Assembly (NCBI GenBank): GCA_020284085.1
Contig: JACEVL010000334.1
Span: 429,501 to 493,500 of the forward strand
Direction of reading: 5' to 3'
From: Aporrectodea caliginosa
Taxonomy: Eukaryota; Annelida; Clitellata; Crassiclitellata; Lumbricidae
DNA: 64,000 nucleotides
The position numbers and the translations under genes are program-made. The notes below the pieces were generated by a model. That model was not told the DNA's origin, did no database searches, and saw nothing but the letters and a program-made list of their open reading frames with translations. Shown here in pieces: positions 10,441 through 22,974 of this stretch (positions are counted from its first letter, which is position 1; every line of letters begins with the position of its first letter).

Positions 10441-10914
10441 CAATTTTCAATAGGTTAGTGACCGATCTTGTTCTTAACAAAATCTTTGACCATTCCTACC
10501 TCCACTCCGACCACTCTCTTTCACCAATTAGAGCGCAGAACCATACTCTCCCACCCAAAAACAACACTCTCAATTTATTTATACCCAGGTCCTTATATAA
10601 AAATATTTTTACTAGTTTGCTTAAAAAATTTCTAATTAGGGGCCTACTTTTAATTATCCATTAGCCTAGCCGGTATCACTCAAGTTAGCATTTCTGGGTT
10701 TTTGTCAGACTGTTTTTATCAATCAAACGAATATATACGACCATTCGTTCTGTCCATAGATTTTCAGCATTGCCGTGAATCGAAGATTGGCCAAGTGAAA
10801 GCGACGTCTCTACATGGAGATTGATGGCTGCTCAAACTCAGTCTCCCATGATCATGCGTCTGTCCTTCCATCCTTTCTTCCGACTCATCATCGTCTTTCC
10901 TTCTATAATTCGAA

Positions 10915-11030
10915 CCACTTTCCGTCTGTCTTTCCGTCTGTCTTTCCGTCTGTCTTTCCGTCTGTCTGTCTTTCCGTCCGTCCGTCTGTCCGTCTGTCTG
11001 TCTGTCTGTCTGTCTGTCTGTTGTATTTGT
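10915..11030. repeat. TCTGTCTTTCCG minisatellite
   Basis: Tandem TTTCCGTCTGTC units grade into a TCTG/TCCG tetranucleotide run. Confidence 0.95.
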
Positions 11031-11264
11031 CGTTGATCTCCACTTAAACGGTCGGCCATATGCAGCACGCAAGTGTGTGATGAATCCTTTGATCACGTGC
11101 AAACAAGGCTCATCATCCGGGGAGTTCAATGGAAGCGGCTGTTGCCCTCAGCCAATTCCAGTTATCCATTTTCCACGGAAAGGCTTCGGCTGTCTGATGC
11201 GCATTCACTGCATGTCGCCGACGAATTCTTGTCTCGTCTTTTCAAAGGCACGCTGCCAAAACTG

Positions 11265-11490
11265 GTATGTCTGTGTGTGTGTGTGTGTGTGTGTGTTTGT
11301 GTGTGGGTGTGTGTGTATGTGTGTGTGTATGTGTGTGTGTGTTTGTCTGTGTGCTTGTCTGTCTATGTGTCTGTGTGTCTCTGTCTTTCTGTCTCTTTGC
11401 CTTTATGTCTTTCTCTGTCTTCTGTTTGTCTGCCTGCCTATCTGTCTGCCTGGCTGCCTGTCTATCTGTTTCTGTGTCTCTATCTGTAGG
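11265..11490. repeat. (TG)n and (TCTG)n microsatellite
   Basis: A TG-rich tract turning into CTGTCTG-rich sequence. All frames over it are low complexity. Confidence 0.95.
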
Positions 11491-12214
11491 CTATTGGCCT
11501 CTCTTTGGCTTTTCTTTCATTCTTGTCTCGTTCTTCTTGCTTATTCATTTATTTATTGATTCTGATGTTCAGAAATCCTGAAAAATCTTTCTGCCTAGAG
11601 GAGATTTGAACACCAGACCCTGTCATTCTCTGTCTTTCTCCCATGAAGCGCATATAGTAAATCTGCACGCACACCTTATAGCCAGAAAGCATCCGTCTGT
11701 CCGAAGACAGCTTATAAGCTGTACTCAGTCAGAGTCAGTCTACCGATAATAACAGGGCTTTTTTAGTGTGCAGTTCTACACAAAAAGTGCAGTTCTGAAC
11801 AATTTGTGCAGCTGTAAAAGAATTTTTGTGCAGTTAAAAATACCTAAAAAAGCAATTGTCATCCCATTGGGAATAATTTACCTTGGCTTTTTGAAAAAGA
11901 GAGAAGTTCTAAAAATTCCTTAAAAACAGACCTGGATAATAAATTATACGATTGTTTGTTGCCTGTGGCCTCTTTACATCATCGCGTAATCCTAGCTTGG
12001 CTATTTAAAAGATGCATCATGTGCAAGGCTGTAACTTACCACACCCTGTGAGGTTTATACTCTGTCGTCTCCTAGACGTGAACCACCTTGGAACCACGTG
12101 TGGATCGAATGAGAAACAGCGGGAAAGATGAATGATTGGCAGGGAGAAAAATTATGGCGACAATGACATTGACGAGGACTAGATGCAAGATGAAAGCAAA
12201 AGTGGTGAAGGAAG
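11490..12214. other. no gene seen
   Basis: Unique-looking sequence. Three near-copies of GTGCAGTTCT/TGTGCAG occur at 11770-11835, but no recognisable element or conserved frame is seen. Confidence 0.5.
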
Positions 12215-12607
12215 AAGAGGATGAACAGAACGAGAAAGAAAATGAGGAGGAGGAAGAGAAAGAGAGAAAGAGAGGAGGAGGAAAGAGGAATAGAAAAGGA
12301 GGAGGAAGAAGAAGACGAAGGAAAAACAGACGGAGGAGGGAAATTAGGAGGAGGAGGAGGAGAAGGAGGAGGAGGAGAATGATAGAGGAGAAGGAGAAAG
12401 AGGAGAAGAAGAAGGAGGAGGGAAGGAGGAGTACGGAAGGAGGAGGAGGAAGAGGAAGAGAAGGTGGAGGATTATCCGGAGGAGGAGGAGTATACAGAAG
12501 GGGAGAAGGTTGATCAGGAGGATGAGAAGGAAGAGTAGGAGAAGAAGGAGGAAGAGGAGAGGAGTAGGTGGAGAAGGAAATTCAAGGAATAGAAGGAGGA
12601 GGAGGAT
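12215..12607. repeat. GGA-rich purine tract
   Basis: About 390 bp of nearly pure purine on the plus strand, mostly GGA, GAA and AGG. It abuts the 5' break of the LINE copy starting near 12608. Confidence 0.95.
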
Positions 12608-13995
12608 GTTCTGGAACGCATTGTTGCTAACCAGCTGTGGGCATATCTGGATATGAATGAATTGATTCCGTCGCAGCAGTCGGGTTTCCGTCGGAATCAC
12701 TCCACGGAGACTCTCCTGCTTCGACTTTTGTCAGACTTCTATAGCGCAATTGACCGTGGTCAGGTTACTCTTCTTGCTCTCTTTGACGTAAGCTCTGCCT
12801 TTGACTCTGTGGACCACTCCATTCTCTTACAGCGTCTCTCTACTTCCTTTGGCTTGGTGGATCAGCCTCTGGATTGGCTTACATCCTTCTTAACTGACCG
12901 CTCAAACTGTGTAGTCCTTGGTTCGTCCAGGTCTCTTTGGGTCTCTGCTCCTTGGGGTGCCCCAGGGTTCTGTCCTGGGCCCACTGCTATACCTTCTTTA
13001 TACTGCTGATCTCTGCCCCTTGCTGGCATCTCAGAGGCTTCTGCACCAACTATTTGCCGATGATGTGCAAGCCTACATCCACATTCCACACCCATTCGGC
13101 GGATGCGGTGGCTACTGTAAGCCAGATGTGTCTGACTATGGATGTCCTCTCTTCTTGGATGGCCTCCAATCGGCTACTCTTAAATCCCTCTAAAACACAA
13201 CTTATTTGGCTGGGTGGCCGTAGGCAACTTCAGGGTATCGACTTTTCCCAACTTACCTTGCTCTTTCCTCACATAACCTTTTCAGTTACAGTTCGTGATC
13301 TGGGACTTACTCTTGACTCTGAGCTTACTTTGTCTCAACATGTGAGCCTGGTTGCACGGAGTTGTTATTATCAGCTTCGTCAACTTCGAGTGGTCTCTCG
13401 CTCTCTTTCTCATGATGCGGTCGTGGTCCTTGTTCACGCCTTTGTTACCAGTCGAATTGACAACTGTTGCTCCCTACTCGCTGGCCTTCCTCTTGGGGTT
13501 CTGGGGCGACTAGATCGAGTTCTACGCTCGGCTGCTCGTCTCATTGGACGACTACCTAAGTTCTCTCCTGTCTCTGCATACATACGTGATGTGTTGCACT
13601 GGCTGCCTATCTCTCAGCGGATCTCATACCGCACTGCTGCTCTAGTTTCTCGCTGCGTTCTTGGCTGTGCTCCATCTTACTTGCGTGATCTTTGCCGCCC
13701 AGTGTCCGACGTTGCAGCGCGTCGGGCGCTTCGTTCTACGACGAGGGGTGAGCTCCTAGTTCCACGGGCACGCTTGGCTATTAAGCAGCGCGTTGCTTTT
13801 TCTGTTGTGGGACCTTCCACCTGGAATGACCTCCCGCTTAAGGTCCGCTCTTTACTCGTGAGCTAACCGGCAGGGTTCTACAAGTCCCTCAAGTCTTTTT
13901 TCTTTAGTCGTGGCTGGGCCGGGAGCGCTTCTGAGTAGTTTCTTGAAGAGGCGCTATATAAATGTTCTGAATGAATGAATGAATGAATGAATGTG
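12608..13995 (+). pseudogene. 5'-truncated, frame-broken L2/CR1-like LINE (RT half of ORF2)
   Basis: Reverse transcriptase and C-terminal region of a non-LTR element in three successive frames, with breaks near 12930-12960 and 13080-13100. Visible blocks are Q-S-G-F-R-R-N-H-S-T-E-T, F-D-V-S-S-A-F-D-S-V-D-H, G-V-P-Q-G-S-V-L-G-P and the catalytic L-F-A-D-D-V, then W-M-A-S-N-R-L-L-L-N-P-S-K-T typical of L2/CR1-group ORF2. The C-terminal part is open to 13866. A short 3' UTR contains the stem-loop at 13924-13955 and ends in (GAAT)n. No endonuclease domain remains. Because of the frame breaks it should be dead. Confidence 0.92.
13924..13955 (+). promoter_or_regulatory. LINE 3' stem-loop
   Basis: AGCGCTTCT (13924-13932) can pair with AGAGGCGCT (13947-13955) through nine base pairs, one of them G-U, around a 14-nt loop. 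The same hairpin recurs at 45344, 61175 and, on the minus strand, in the SINEs at 44844 and 63629. In known LINE/SINE pairs such a 3' hairpin is what the element's reverse transcriptase recognises; that role is inferred here. Confidence 0.75.
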
Positions 13996-14232
13996 GTGAT
14001 GCTTCATCAACCTATATAAATAAAAGATCGAAGAGTTAAAGCATCATTCATCTGCTGCATCTGCGTCTGGTCTGCCTCAGCAACCGATTATCCATCATCA
14101 GGTTGCAGCAGAGAATCGTCGTCCCATGATCAGTCGATGCATTCGACGATCATATCAAGTCAATAAGTCAACGCTAGATGTATCCATCGCCACCAGACAC
14201 ATGGGCCATCAACTCTATCATCATAATAATGG

Positions 14233-14360
<128 letters not shown>

Positions 14361-14552
14361 GATAAAGTCCCCGAGGGATCATATGTACCATTGGGCAAAA
14401 GAGGCTATAGGAAATGGTGTCGAAAGTGTATTAAATATTCCAGACCTAGTCTAATGCGATTGTCGCAACTCGGCACATCCATGCCATCTTCAGCTGTCGA
14501 TAGAAATCCGTTGGTTGGTTCCACGTGTGCGCGGGGGCCCGACACTGTTGAC

Positions 14553-14927
14553 GGTATCCGGACATTTCCCCCGGACATTTCCCCCCGGACATTTCCCCCT
14601 AGGACATTTCCCCCCGGACATTTCCCCCCTGATCACTTACCCGGCATTAATATTCATGAGAAAGTGCATTTTACTGGCTGTACTAAGAACCTGTTTTAAT
14701 TATCAAGCAATATTAACGTACATTAATATTTAAAGTTTTTTATTATACACGCAAATAAGATGGACTTCATATCTAGTGTCTCAATTGTGTATGTTTATAA
14801 GATGCACTCTCTCGTGAATATTTATGCTGGGTAAGTGACCATAGAAATGTCCGGGGGATATGTCCTAGGGGGAAATGTCCGGGGGAAATGTCCGGGGGGA
14901 AATGTCCGGGGGGAAATGTCCTAGACC
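14553..14927. mobile_element. MITE with GGACATTTCCCCC-repeat inverted ends and 10-bp TSD
   Basis: A 375-bp element. Each end carries four or five tandem copies of a 13-14 bp unit, GGACATTTCCCCC on the left and its reverse complement on the right. Long inverted arms continue inward (TACCCGGCATTAATATTCAT against ATGAATATTTATGCTGGGTA allowing mismatches). CACTGTTGAC occurs immediately outside both ends (14543-14552 and 14928-14937), a 10-bp target duplication. That length would suit Mutator-like elements more than hAT, but I cannot assign the superfamily. No coding capacity. Confidence 0.85.
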
Positions 14928-15039
14928 CACTGTTGACTCATCCCGCTTGCTGCGCATTGCTTTGCTAACAGATGCAATATAGTTCGTAATGACATTTTAT
15001 TATCATAAAGGCGAGCGCAAAGAGCGCTTCTCTCAGTAG

Positions 15040-15440
15040 ATACCTAGAAGAGGCGATATATAAATGTTCAATTACATTACGTTATAATAATATTGGTCTC
15101 ATTTCTTCATTAATTCCGACCCACTTCCGTCATGTCCTCCACCTTACAAACTTTCATCCCAGACGGAATCCGCCGTGGCAACTCCTCTGCCTCATCTATT
15201 GGGAACCTAGGCCTACACTGCGTATCTCTGGACTACCCTCTGACGTGACGCAGCCCTCGTGAATAAACTGGTTCTCTGCACTTGATTCCACATCCCGCCT
15301 AATGGGATTTTCGCATTGTCGGCCATGCTGCAACATTGGCCGCCATCTTGTGAGCACCCGTATGCATTTAATAATTAAATGTCCCCCAAGAGGGTTCGTG
15401 TCGTAACGAATTATCCCTGAACAAAATCTCTCCCTATTAT
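15040..15440. other. decayed retroelement tails; no gene seen
   Basis: At 15040-15080 TCTCAGTAG, then GAAGAGGCGATATATAAATGTTC, is a decayed copy of the L2-like LINE tail. At 15233-15285 CTCTGACGTGACGC and CTCGTGAATAA match a dispersed repeat also at 31470-31530 (minus), 40905-40960 (minus) and 61070-61128. Nothing coding is seen. Confidence 0.6.
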
Positions 15441-15484
15441 GCTAATTAGGGCTGGCATCTCCAACGCATGCTCGTACAACGCCA

Positions 15485-15560
15485 AGCACAGTGGTAATTA
15501 CAAGGGTTGCGGCCTTTCACTCGAGGCTCTAAGGTTCGATTCCCAATGCGCTTTATTATC
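15485..15560 (+). mobile_element. tRNA-like SINE head
   Basis: CAGTGGTAATTACAAGGG, then AAGGTTCGATTCCC, gives a B-box match (GGTTCGATTCC) with tRNA-like spacing. There is no matching acceptor stem, so it is a tRNA-derived repeat rather than a tRNA gene. Confidence 0.55.
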
Positions 15561-15897
15561 GATGGTAATTCACGGCGAGGATAATAATGCTCAATTAAAT
15601 CTGTCGTTCTGCGCTCAATTGAGCGGAAATCTCTCCTTCATTGTCACATTATATCCAGGACAAAGTACTACAATAGAATCCCACATTAACTGTTCACCAA
15701 GGACCTATAATTATAGCCTACACAGGACTGGAAAGTCCTTACAATGTCGTGGTAGGCCTACTAGTTTTTGAGCGATATTCGGGATCAGGAAAATTTTTCA
15801 TCTTGTTTTCATAGCAAACGCATTCAATTAATTATAAAATGAATGTTTATAGAAGTAATGTTTTGAATACAATCCAATACAATAAACGTGTATTACG

Positions 15898-16044
15898 CAG
15901 GAACGTAGCCAGACTTAAATTCAAGAGGAGGCAACTTCACAGACCATTGGCAAAATCCTGGTTATTGCGGTCATTGGTAAACAAGAGTTCCAGTATATAA
16001 AAAAGCAAGAGGAGGCAACTTGCCTCCATGTAGCTACGCCTATG
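15898..16044. mobile_element. short hAT-type MITE with 8-bp TSD
   Basis: A 147-bp element with imperfect inverted ends (CAGGAACGTAGCCAG against CATAGGCGTAGCTAC). It is flanked by perfect GTATTACG duplications at 15890-15897 and 16045-16052. Inside are two copies of AAGAGGAGGCAACTT. The CATAGGCGTAGC-type terminus and 8-bp duplication fit hAT. Confidence 0.8.
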
Positions 16045-16052
16045 GTATTACG

Positions 16053-16429
16053 TAGTCTTCCAGTCCATCAATCAATACTTTTATTGATCACCATAATAGG
16101 CCCACTAATAACCATATATCATATACAAACACAATCAAGACATTCATGTGCAGTGGCGACAATAGGCAGACCCAAAGGAACACAATGTTCTGCAAGCAGG
16201 GTCACCCTAGTTTCATCAATCGTTAATCTAGTATTATATTTGTTTAGTCATCATGTAACAATCCCTGTTGTGTCCATAGTTATTCTTACAGGAAGTAAAC
16301 GATTTCAGAGCAATGCATGCACAAATCCATGTAGCAAATTTTTGAACAGTTGCAGCCAAAAGGTTAACTTTTAATTCATGTTTAAACTGTCAAACTGTCG
16401 GTAGACAAGCAAGTTCTTCGCATGCGTAG
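16053..16429. other. no gene seen
   Basis: A 110-codon frame crosses this stretch without any recognisable domain. No repeat family is seen. Confidence 0.4.
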
Positions 16430-17462
16430 GATCTTCGAGCCGTCTTGGCCGTGTCACGGACTTCGGCTGCTCCACGCTCTGGATCACAACAGAATCTGAA
16501 AGAACAAGAAAATGGTGTCCGTTAGTCTCTCGCTTGTCCGATTACTCCCGATAGCTTCAGGAGAGGGCACATGAAATGAGCGCCATACGTTACCCGCGGT
16601 TTTCCGTGACCCATGCGACCTCGCAACCGATGATAATTGAACCACACTGAAATCACTACGTCCTTAACCCTTATTGTTGCAACACTAGGTTCGGTTTGAG
16701 GCCCTTTACTCTACATTCCTTGGGTGCGGCAGCAGCTATAAAGCCGATGATACACAAGCTCATGTCCAGAGTCGTCCCTTGAAGGGGCGTTATAGAATTG
16801 TTAGGAATAAATAAATTAATGAACGGTCTCGCTACCTATGATTCTGCGATGACGAGGAATCCAGACGATCGTATCGAGCGATAGAATGCGTTTTCCATTG
16901 TCCTGGAGCGCGTTCACCAAGTCTAGGAGCTCTGGCGTTCGAGTCACAGACTGTTACTCCAGGCTCTGGATCATTACAGCAGAATCTGAAAGAACAAGAA
17001 CATGGTGTATGTTAGTGTTGCTGGCCAATTGTATCGCCCTCTTTGTAGCCTCCATTTCTGCCACCAGGACTGATGAGCTGTCGCTCATCCGGTAGCTTCC
17101 ATGGTGCTCACGAGAGAGCACATCAAGGAGCGCCATACGTTACCCGATATTTTCTGTGACCTTCGCGACCTCAGTTCCTGTGATGCGGAGATTACCAGGG
17201 ATCCAGACGGTCGTTTCTGTGGCGACTTAAACGCGATTTCCATTGTCTTCCAGGTCTTCCGAGTTGTCTCAGTAGTGTCAGAGACTTATGGTGCTCCTGG
17301 ATCTGAAGAATGGATAGACTGACGGTCGGACAAACGAACGGTCGTAGTAGCAGAAGTTTCTGTTCAACGACACTGTTTGATAACAAAGATTATTAGCGTC
17401 GCCCTCCTCCTTTATCCAGGCTTGGGACTGGCACTGCCGGGGTAATGGCAGTGGCGGAGTTA

Positions 17463-17715
17463 AAAAAATGGGGGGCCCGGCCGGACGAAAAAACCGGAGG
17501 GACGAAAAACGGAGGGACAAAAACGGAGGGACAAAAACGGAGGAAAAAAATGGAGGGACAAAAATGGAGGGACAAAAACGGAGGGAAAAAAACGGGGAGG
17601 GACAAAGGCGGAGGGACAAAAATAGGACAAAAAATAAACAAAAATAATAGACCATAATAATAGACCATAAAAAAGACAAAAGAAATAGACCATAATAAAA
17701 GACCATAATAATAGT
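17463..17715. repeat. spacer array 1 of the RNase H satellite
   Basis: Purine units of the form GGAGGGACAAAAAC, then AATAATAGACCATA repeats ending ATAATAGTGCATTCC. This order recurs in every spacer of the array. Confidence 0.85.
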
Positions 17716-18789
17716 GCATTCCTGAAGACTTCCTGCTCCAGGTTCTGGATCACTACAAAAGAACCTGAAAAAACAAGAACATGGCGTATGTAGAAAATTG
17801 TAAGAACCACAAGTTACCAACAGTTTACCGTGTGGATGTGATGTCGCTACCCGTGATGTCGAGATGACCAAGGATCCAGGAGATCGTTGCTGGCGAGCGA
17901 ACGCGTCTTCCACCGTCCTCCACTGCATGACAGGCTCTGGAACACTACAAAAGAATCTGAAACAACAAGAACATGGTGTATGTTAGCGTTGGTTTCCAAT
18001 TCTATCGCCCTCTTTGTAGCCTCCATTTCTGCCGCCAAGACTGAGCTTTCAGTCATGAGGCAGCCTCCATGGTGCTCACGAGAGGGCACATAAATAAGCC
18101 CCATACATTACCAGCAGTTTACCGTGATGGACGAGATAGATGTCGCTTCCTGTGATGTCGAGATTACCAGGAATCCAGGCGATCGTTGCTGGCGAGCGAA
18201 CGACTTTGCCACCGTCCTCCAGTGTAGCTCTGGCGGTCAAATCACAGCTAGTGTTGCTCCAGGCTCTGGACCGCTACAAGAGAATCTGAAACAACACGAA
18301 CCTGAAGTAAGTGTTGGTGGCCAATTCTATCGTCCTCTTTGTAGCCTCCATTTCACTCATCCGACAGCTTCCATGGTGCTCACGCGAGGGCACAAGTCAG
18401 ACTTTTGCTGCTCCCAAGTTCTGGATATCTACAAAAGAATCTGAAACAACAAGAACATGGTGTAGGCCTATGTTAGCAGAAGGGTCTGTAGCACATTAGA
18501 GGCACAGACAAGTGGCGCGATACGCTACCCGCTGTGTTCCGTGACTTTCCGACCCCGTTGCTGTGAAGTCGATATGACCAGGAATCTACATGTAGATGAT
18601 CGTTGCTGGCAACTGAACGCGTTTTCCGTCGTCCTTCAGCGTAGATCGCAAGACATCGAGCTCTGGCAATCGCGTCGCAGACAGTAGCTCCCGGCTTTGG
18701 ATCACTACAAGAAAATCTGAAACAACAAGAACTCGTTAATCCAGGCTTGGGACCGACACTGCCAGAGTACTGGCAGTGGCGGAGTTTAA

Positions 18790-19440
18790 AAGAAATGAAC
18801 GGAGGACCGGACGAAAAAACGGTTGGAGGAAAAAACGGTTGGAGGAAAAAACGGTTGGAGGAAAAAACGGTTGGAGGAAAAAACGGTTGGAGGAAAAAAC
18901 GGTTGGAGGAAAAAACGGTTGGAGGAAAAAACGGTTGGACGAAAAAACGGTTGGACGAAAAAACGGTTGGACGAAGACAATAATAACAGACAATAATAAC
19001 AGACAATAATAACAGACAATAATAACAGACAATAATAACAGACAATAATAACAGACAATAATAACAGACAATAATAACAGACAATAATAACAGACAATAA
19101 TAACAGACAATAATAACAGACAATAATAACAGACAATAATAACAGACAATAATAACAGACAATAATAACAGACAATAATAACAGACAATAATAACAGACA
19201 ATAATAACAGACAATAATAACAGACAATAATAACAGACAATAATAACAGACAATAATAACAGACAATAATAACAGACAATAATAACAGACAATAACAACA
19301 GACAATAACAACAGACAATAACAACAGACAATAATAACAGACCATAATAATAGACCATAATAGTAGACCATAATAATCGACCATAAAAATAGACCACAGA
19401 AATAAACAATATAATAAAAGACCACAAAAATAGTGCATTC
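18790..19440. repeat. spacer array 2: 16-bp and 13-bp tandem repeats
   Basis: Eleven 16-bp units GGTTGGAGGAAAAAAC (the last three with C for the second G of AGG) run to about 18977. They are followed by some 27 near-perfect 13-bp units AATAATAACAGAC to about 19330, then AGACCATAATA variants ending ATAGTGCATTCC. The 13-bp unit has no stop on the minus strand and produces artefactual frames above 200 codons. Confidence 0.97.
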
Positions 19441-20249
19441 CGCAAGACTTCGAGGTCTGGCGGTCGAGTCACAGATTTTCCTGCTGCAGGCCCTGGATTT
19501 CTACAAAAGAATCTGAAAGAATAAGAACATGGTTAGGTTAGTGTTGGTAGCCAATTCTAAGCGCCATACGTTACCAGCAGTTTACCGTGATGGATGAGAT
19601 AAGATGTGATGTCGAGATGACCAGAAATCCAGGCGATCGTTGCTGGCGAGCGAACGCGTTTTCCACCGTCCTCCAATGCATACCGAGAGAATTCCATCTG
19701 TGGCGGTCGAGTCACAGACTTTGTTGCTCCAGGCTCTCGATCACTAAAAAATCTGAAAAAACAAGAACATGGTGTATGTTACCGTTGGTAGCTAATTCTA
19801 TCCCCTCTTTGTAGCCTCCGTTTCTACCGCCACGACTCAGCTTCCATGGTGCTACGAGAGGGTACATAAATAAACGCCATACGTAACCAACAGTTTACCG
19901 TGATGGACGATATGTCGCTTCCTATTACGTCGAGATGACCAGGCATCCAGACGATCGTTGCTGGCGAGCGAACGCGTTTTCCACCGTCCTCCAGTGCATG
20001 CCAGGCTCTGGAACACTATAAAAGAATCTGAAACAACAAGAACATGGTGCATGTTAGCAGAAGGGTCTGTCGCAAATTAGAGGCACGTTACCCGCTGTGT
20101 TCAGTGACTTATCCGACCCCGTTGCTCTGATGTTGAGATGACCAGAATCGAGATGGACCGCTTCTAGAGAATCTGAAACAACAAGAGCTCCTCCTTCATC
20201 CAGGCTTGAGACTTGCATTGCCAGGGTACTGGCAGTGGCGGAGTTAAAA

Positions 20250-20465
20250 AAAATTAACGGAAGGCCAGTGGAACGAAAAACCGGTGGGACGAAAAACCGG
20301 TGGGACGAGAAAACGGCGGGACTAAAAAACGGCGGGACGAAAAAACGGAAGGACGAAAAACGGTCGGACAATAATAATGGACAATAATAATGGACAATAA
20401 TAATAGACCATCAAACTAGACCAAAGAAACAGACCATACTGCAAGACCATAATAATAGTACATTC
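20250..20465. repeat. spacer array 3
   Basis: GGACGAAAAACCGGTG-type purine units, then ATAATAATGGACA repeats and AGACCATAATAATAGTACATTCC. Confidence 0.85.
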
Positions 20466-21384
20466 CGCTAGACTTCGACAGACGTCTGGCGGTCGTGTCA
20501 CAGACTTTCCCGCTTCCGGCTCTGGATAACTGCAAAAGAATCTGAAACAACAAGAACAGGCTGCATGTTAACGCTGGTGGCCAATTCAATCGCCCTCTTT
20601 TCAGCCTCCATTTCTGCCGCCCGGACTGAGCTTTCACGCATCCGTCAGCTTCCATGGTGCTACGAGAGGGCACATAAATAAACGCCAAACGTTACCAGCA
20701 GTTTACCGTGATGGATGGGATGTCGCTTCCGGTGATGTCGAGATCACCAGGAATCTAGATGATCGTTGTTGGCAACTGAACGCGTTTTCCATCGTCCTCC
20801 AGTGTTGAGTGTAGGTCGCAAGACTTCCAGCTCTGGCGGTCGAATCACAGTTAGTGTTGCTCCAGGCTCTGGATCGCTACAACAGAATCTGAAACAACAA
20901 GAACCTGAAGTAAATGTTGGTGGCCAATTCTATCGTCCTCTTTGTAGCCTCACATTTCACTCATCCGACAGCTTCCATGGTGCTCACGAGAGAGAACAAG
21001 TCAGACTTTTGCTGCTCCCAAGTTCTGGATATCTACAAAAGAATCTGAAACAACAACAACATGGTGTATGTTAGAAGAAGGGTCTGTAGCACATTAGAGG
21101 CACAGACAAGTGGCGCGATACGCTACCCGCTGTGCTCCGTGACTTTCCGACCCCGTTGCTGTGATGTTGAGAGGACCAGGAATCTAGCTAATCACTGCTT
21201 GCGGCTGAACGCGTTTCCGTCGTCCTCCAGTGTAGATCTAAGTCGCAAGACATCGAGCTCTGGCAATCGCGTCACAGACAGTAGCTCCCGGCTTTGGATC
21301 ACTACAAGAGAATCTGAAACAACAACTCGTTAATCCAGGGTTGGGACCGACACTTCCAGAGTACTGGCAGTGGCGGAGTTTTAA

Positions 21385-21635
21385 AAAAATGAACGGATGA
21401 CCGGACGAAAAAACGGTTGGACGAAAAACCGGAGGGACAAAAAAACGGAGGGACGAAAAAACGATCGGACAATAATAATGGACAATAATAATGGACAATA
21501 ATAATGGACAATAATAATGGACAATAATAACCGACAATAATAACCGACAATAATAACAAACAATAATAACAGACCATAATAATAGACCATAATAGTAGAC
21601 CATAATAATCGACCATAAAAATAGACCACAGAAAT
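21385..21635. repeat. spacer array 4
   Basis: GGACGAAAAAACGG units, then AATAATGGACAAT and AATAATAACCGACA repeats and AGACCATAATA. The preceding 21080-21385 closely matches 18500-18790, about 2.6 kb away, so this is part of a higher-order duplication. Confidence 0.85.
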
Positions 21636-22274
21636 AAACCCGCAAGACTTCGAGGTCTGGCGGTCGAGTCACAGACTTTCCTGCTCCAGGCTCTGGATCA
21701 CTACAAAGAATATGAAAGAACAAGAACATGGTGTATGTTAGTGTTTGAAGCCAAATCTAAGAGCCATACGTTACCAGCATGCAGTTTACCGTGATGGACG
21801 AGATGTCGCTTCCTGTGATGTCGAGATGACCTGGGATCCAGGCGATCATTACCGGCGAGCGAACGCGTTTTCCACCGTCCTCCAGTGCTTGCCGAAAGAC
21901 TTCCAACTGTGGCGGTCGATCACAGACTTCGTTGCTCCAGGCTCTCGGTCACTAAAAAAACCTGAAACAACAAGAACATGGTGTATGTTAGCGTTGGTAG
22001 CCAATTCTATCGCCCTCTTTGTAGCCTCCATTTCTGCCGCCAGAACTGACGAGCTGTCGCTCATCCGGCAGCTTCCATGGTGCTACGAGAGGGCACATAA
22101 ATAAACGCCATACTTTACCAGCAGTTTACCGTGATGGATGGAATGTCGCTTCCAGTGATGTCGAGATCACCAGGCGATCGTTGCTGGAGAGCGAACGCGT
22201 TTTCCACCGTCCTCCAGTGCTTGCCGAAAGACTTCCAGCTGTGGCGCTCGAGTCACAGACTTTGTTGCTCCAGG

Positions 22275-22605
22275 CTCTGGGTCAAAAATGATGGTCTCAA
22301 AAATGGATTCAAAAATGATGGACTCAAAAATGATGCATGGACTCAAAAATGATGGATTTACTCAAAAATGATGGATGGACTCAAAAATGATGGATGGACT
22401 CAAAAATGATGAACTCAAAAATGATGAACTCAAAAATGATGAACTCAAAAATGATGAACTCAAAAATGATGAACTCAAAAATGATGAACTCAAAAATGAT
22501 GAACTCAAAAATGATGGTCAAAAACGATGGCAAAAATGATGGACAATACTAATAATGGACAATAGAAATAGACCATAATAAAATACCATAATAATAGTGC
22601 ATTCC
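22275..22605. repeat. spacer array 5: 15-bp AAAAATGATGAACTC repeat
   Basis: Tandem TCAAAAATGATGGA-type units, perfect as a 15-mer at 22395-22510, inserted at the position that splits the RNase H unit after its CCAGGCTCTGG anchor. It ends in the usual AATAATGGACAAT and ATAATAGTGCATTCC. Confidence 0.92.
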
Positions 22606-22974
22606 GCAAGACTTCGAGGTCTGGCGGTAGTGTCAGAGACTTTCCTGCTCCAGGCTCTGGGTCACTACAAAAGAATCTGAAACAACAAGAACATGGTGTA
22701 TGTTAGCGTTGATGGCCAATTCTATCGCCCTCTTTGTAGCCTCCACTTCTGCCGCCAGGACTCAGCTTCCATGGTGCTACGAGAGGGCACATAAATAAAC
22801 GCCATACGTTACCAACAGTTTACCGTGATGGATGGGATGTCGCTTCCAGTGATGTCGAGATCACCAGGAGATCGTTGCTGGCGAGCGAATGCGTTTTCCA
22901 CCGTCCTCCAATGCATACCGAAAGAATTCCAGCTGTGGCGGTCGAGTCACAGACTTTGTTGCTCCAGGCTCGGA

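Noticed and set aside
10446..10670. Possible LINE endonuclease end (T-D-L-V-L-N-K-I-F, then S-D-H-S)
   Set aside because: Only a short match, with no further domain sequence on either side. Too weak to call.
15439..15771. 110-codon frame with several cysteines
   Set aside because: It overlaps a tRNA-like SINE head and shows no domain spacing.
18473..19438. 321- and 229-codon minus-strand frames with membrane-like C-Y-Y-C-L-L-L-L-S-V repeats
   Set aside because: They are translations of the 13-bp AATAATAACAGAC array, and the three frames are equivalent.
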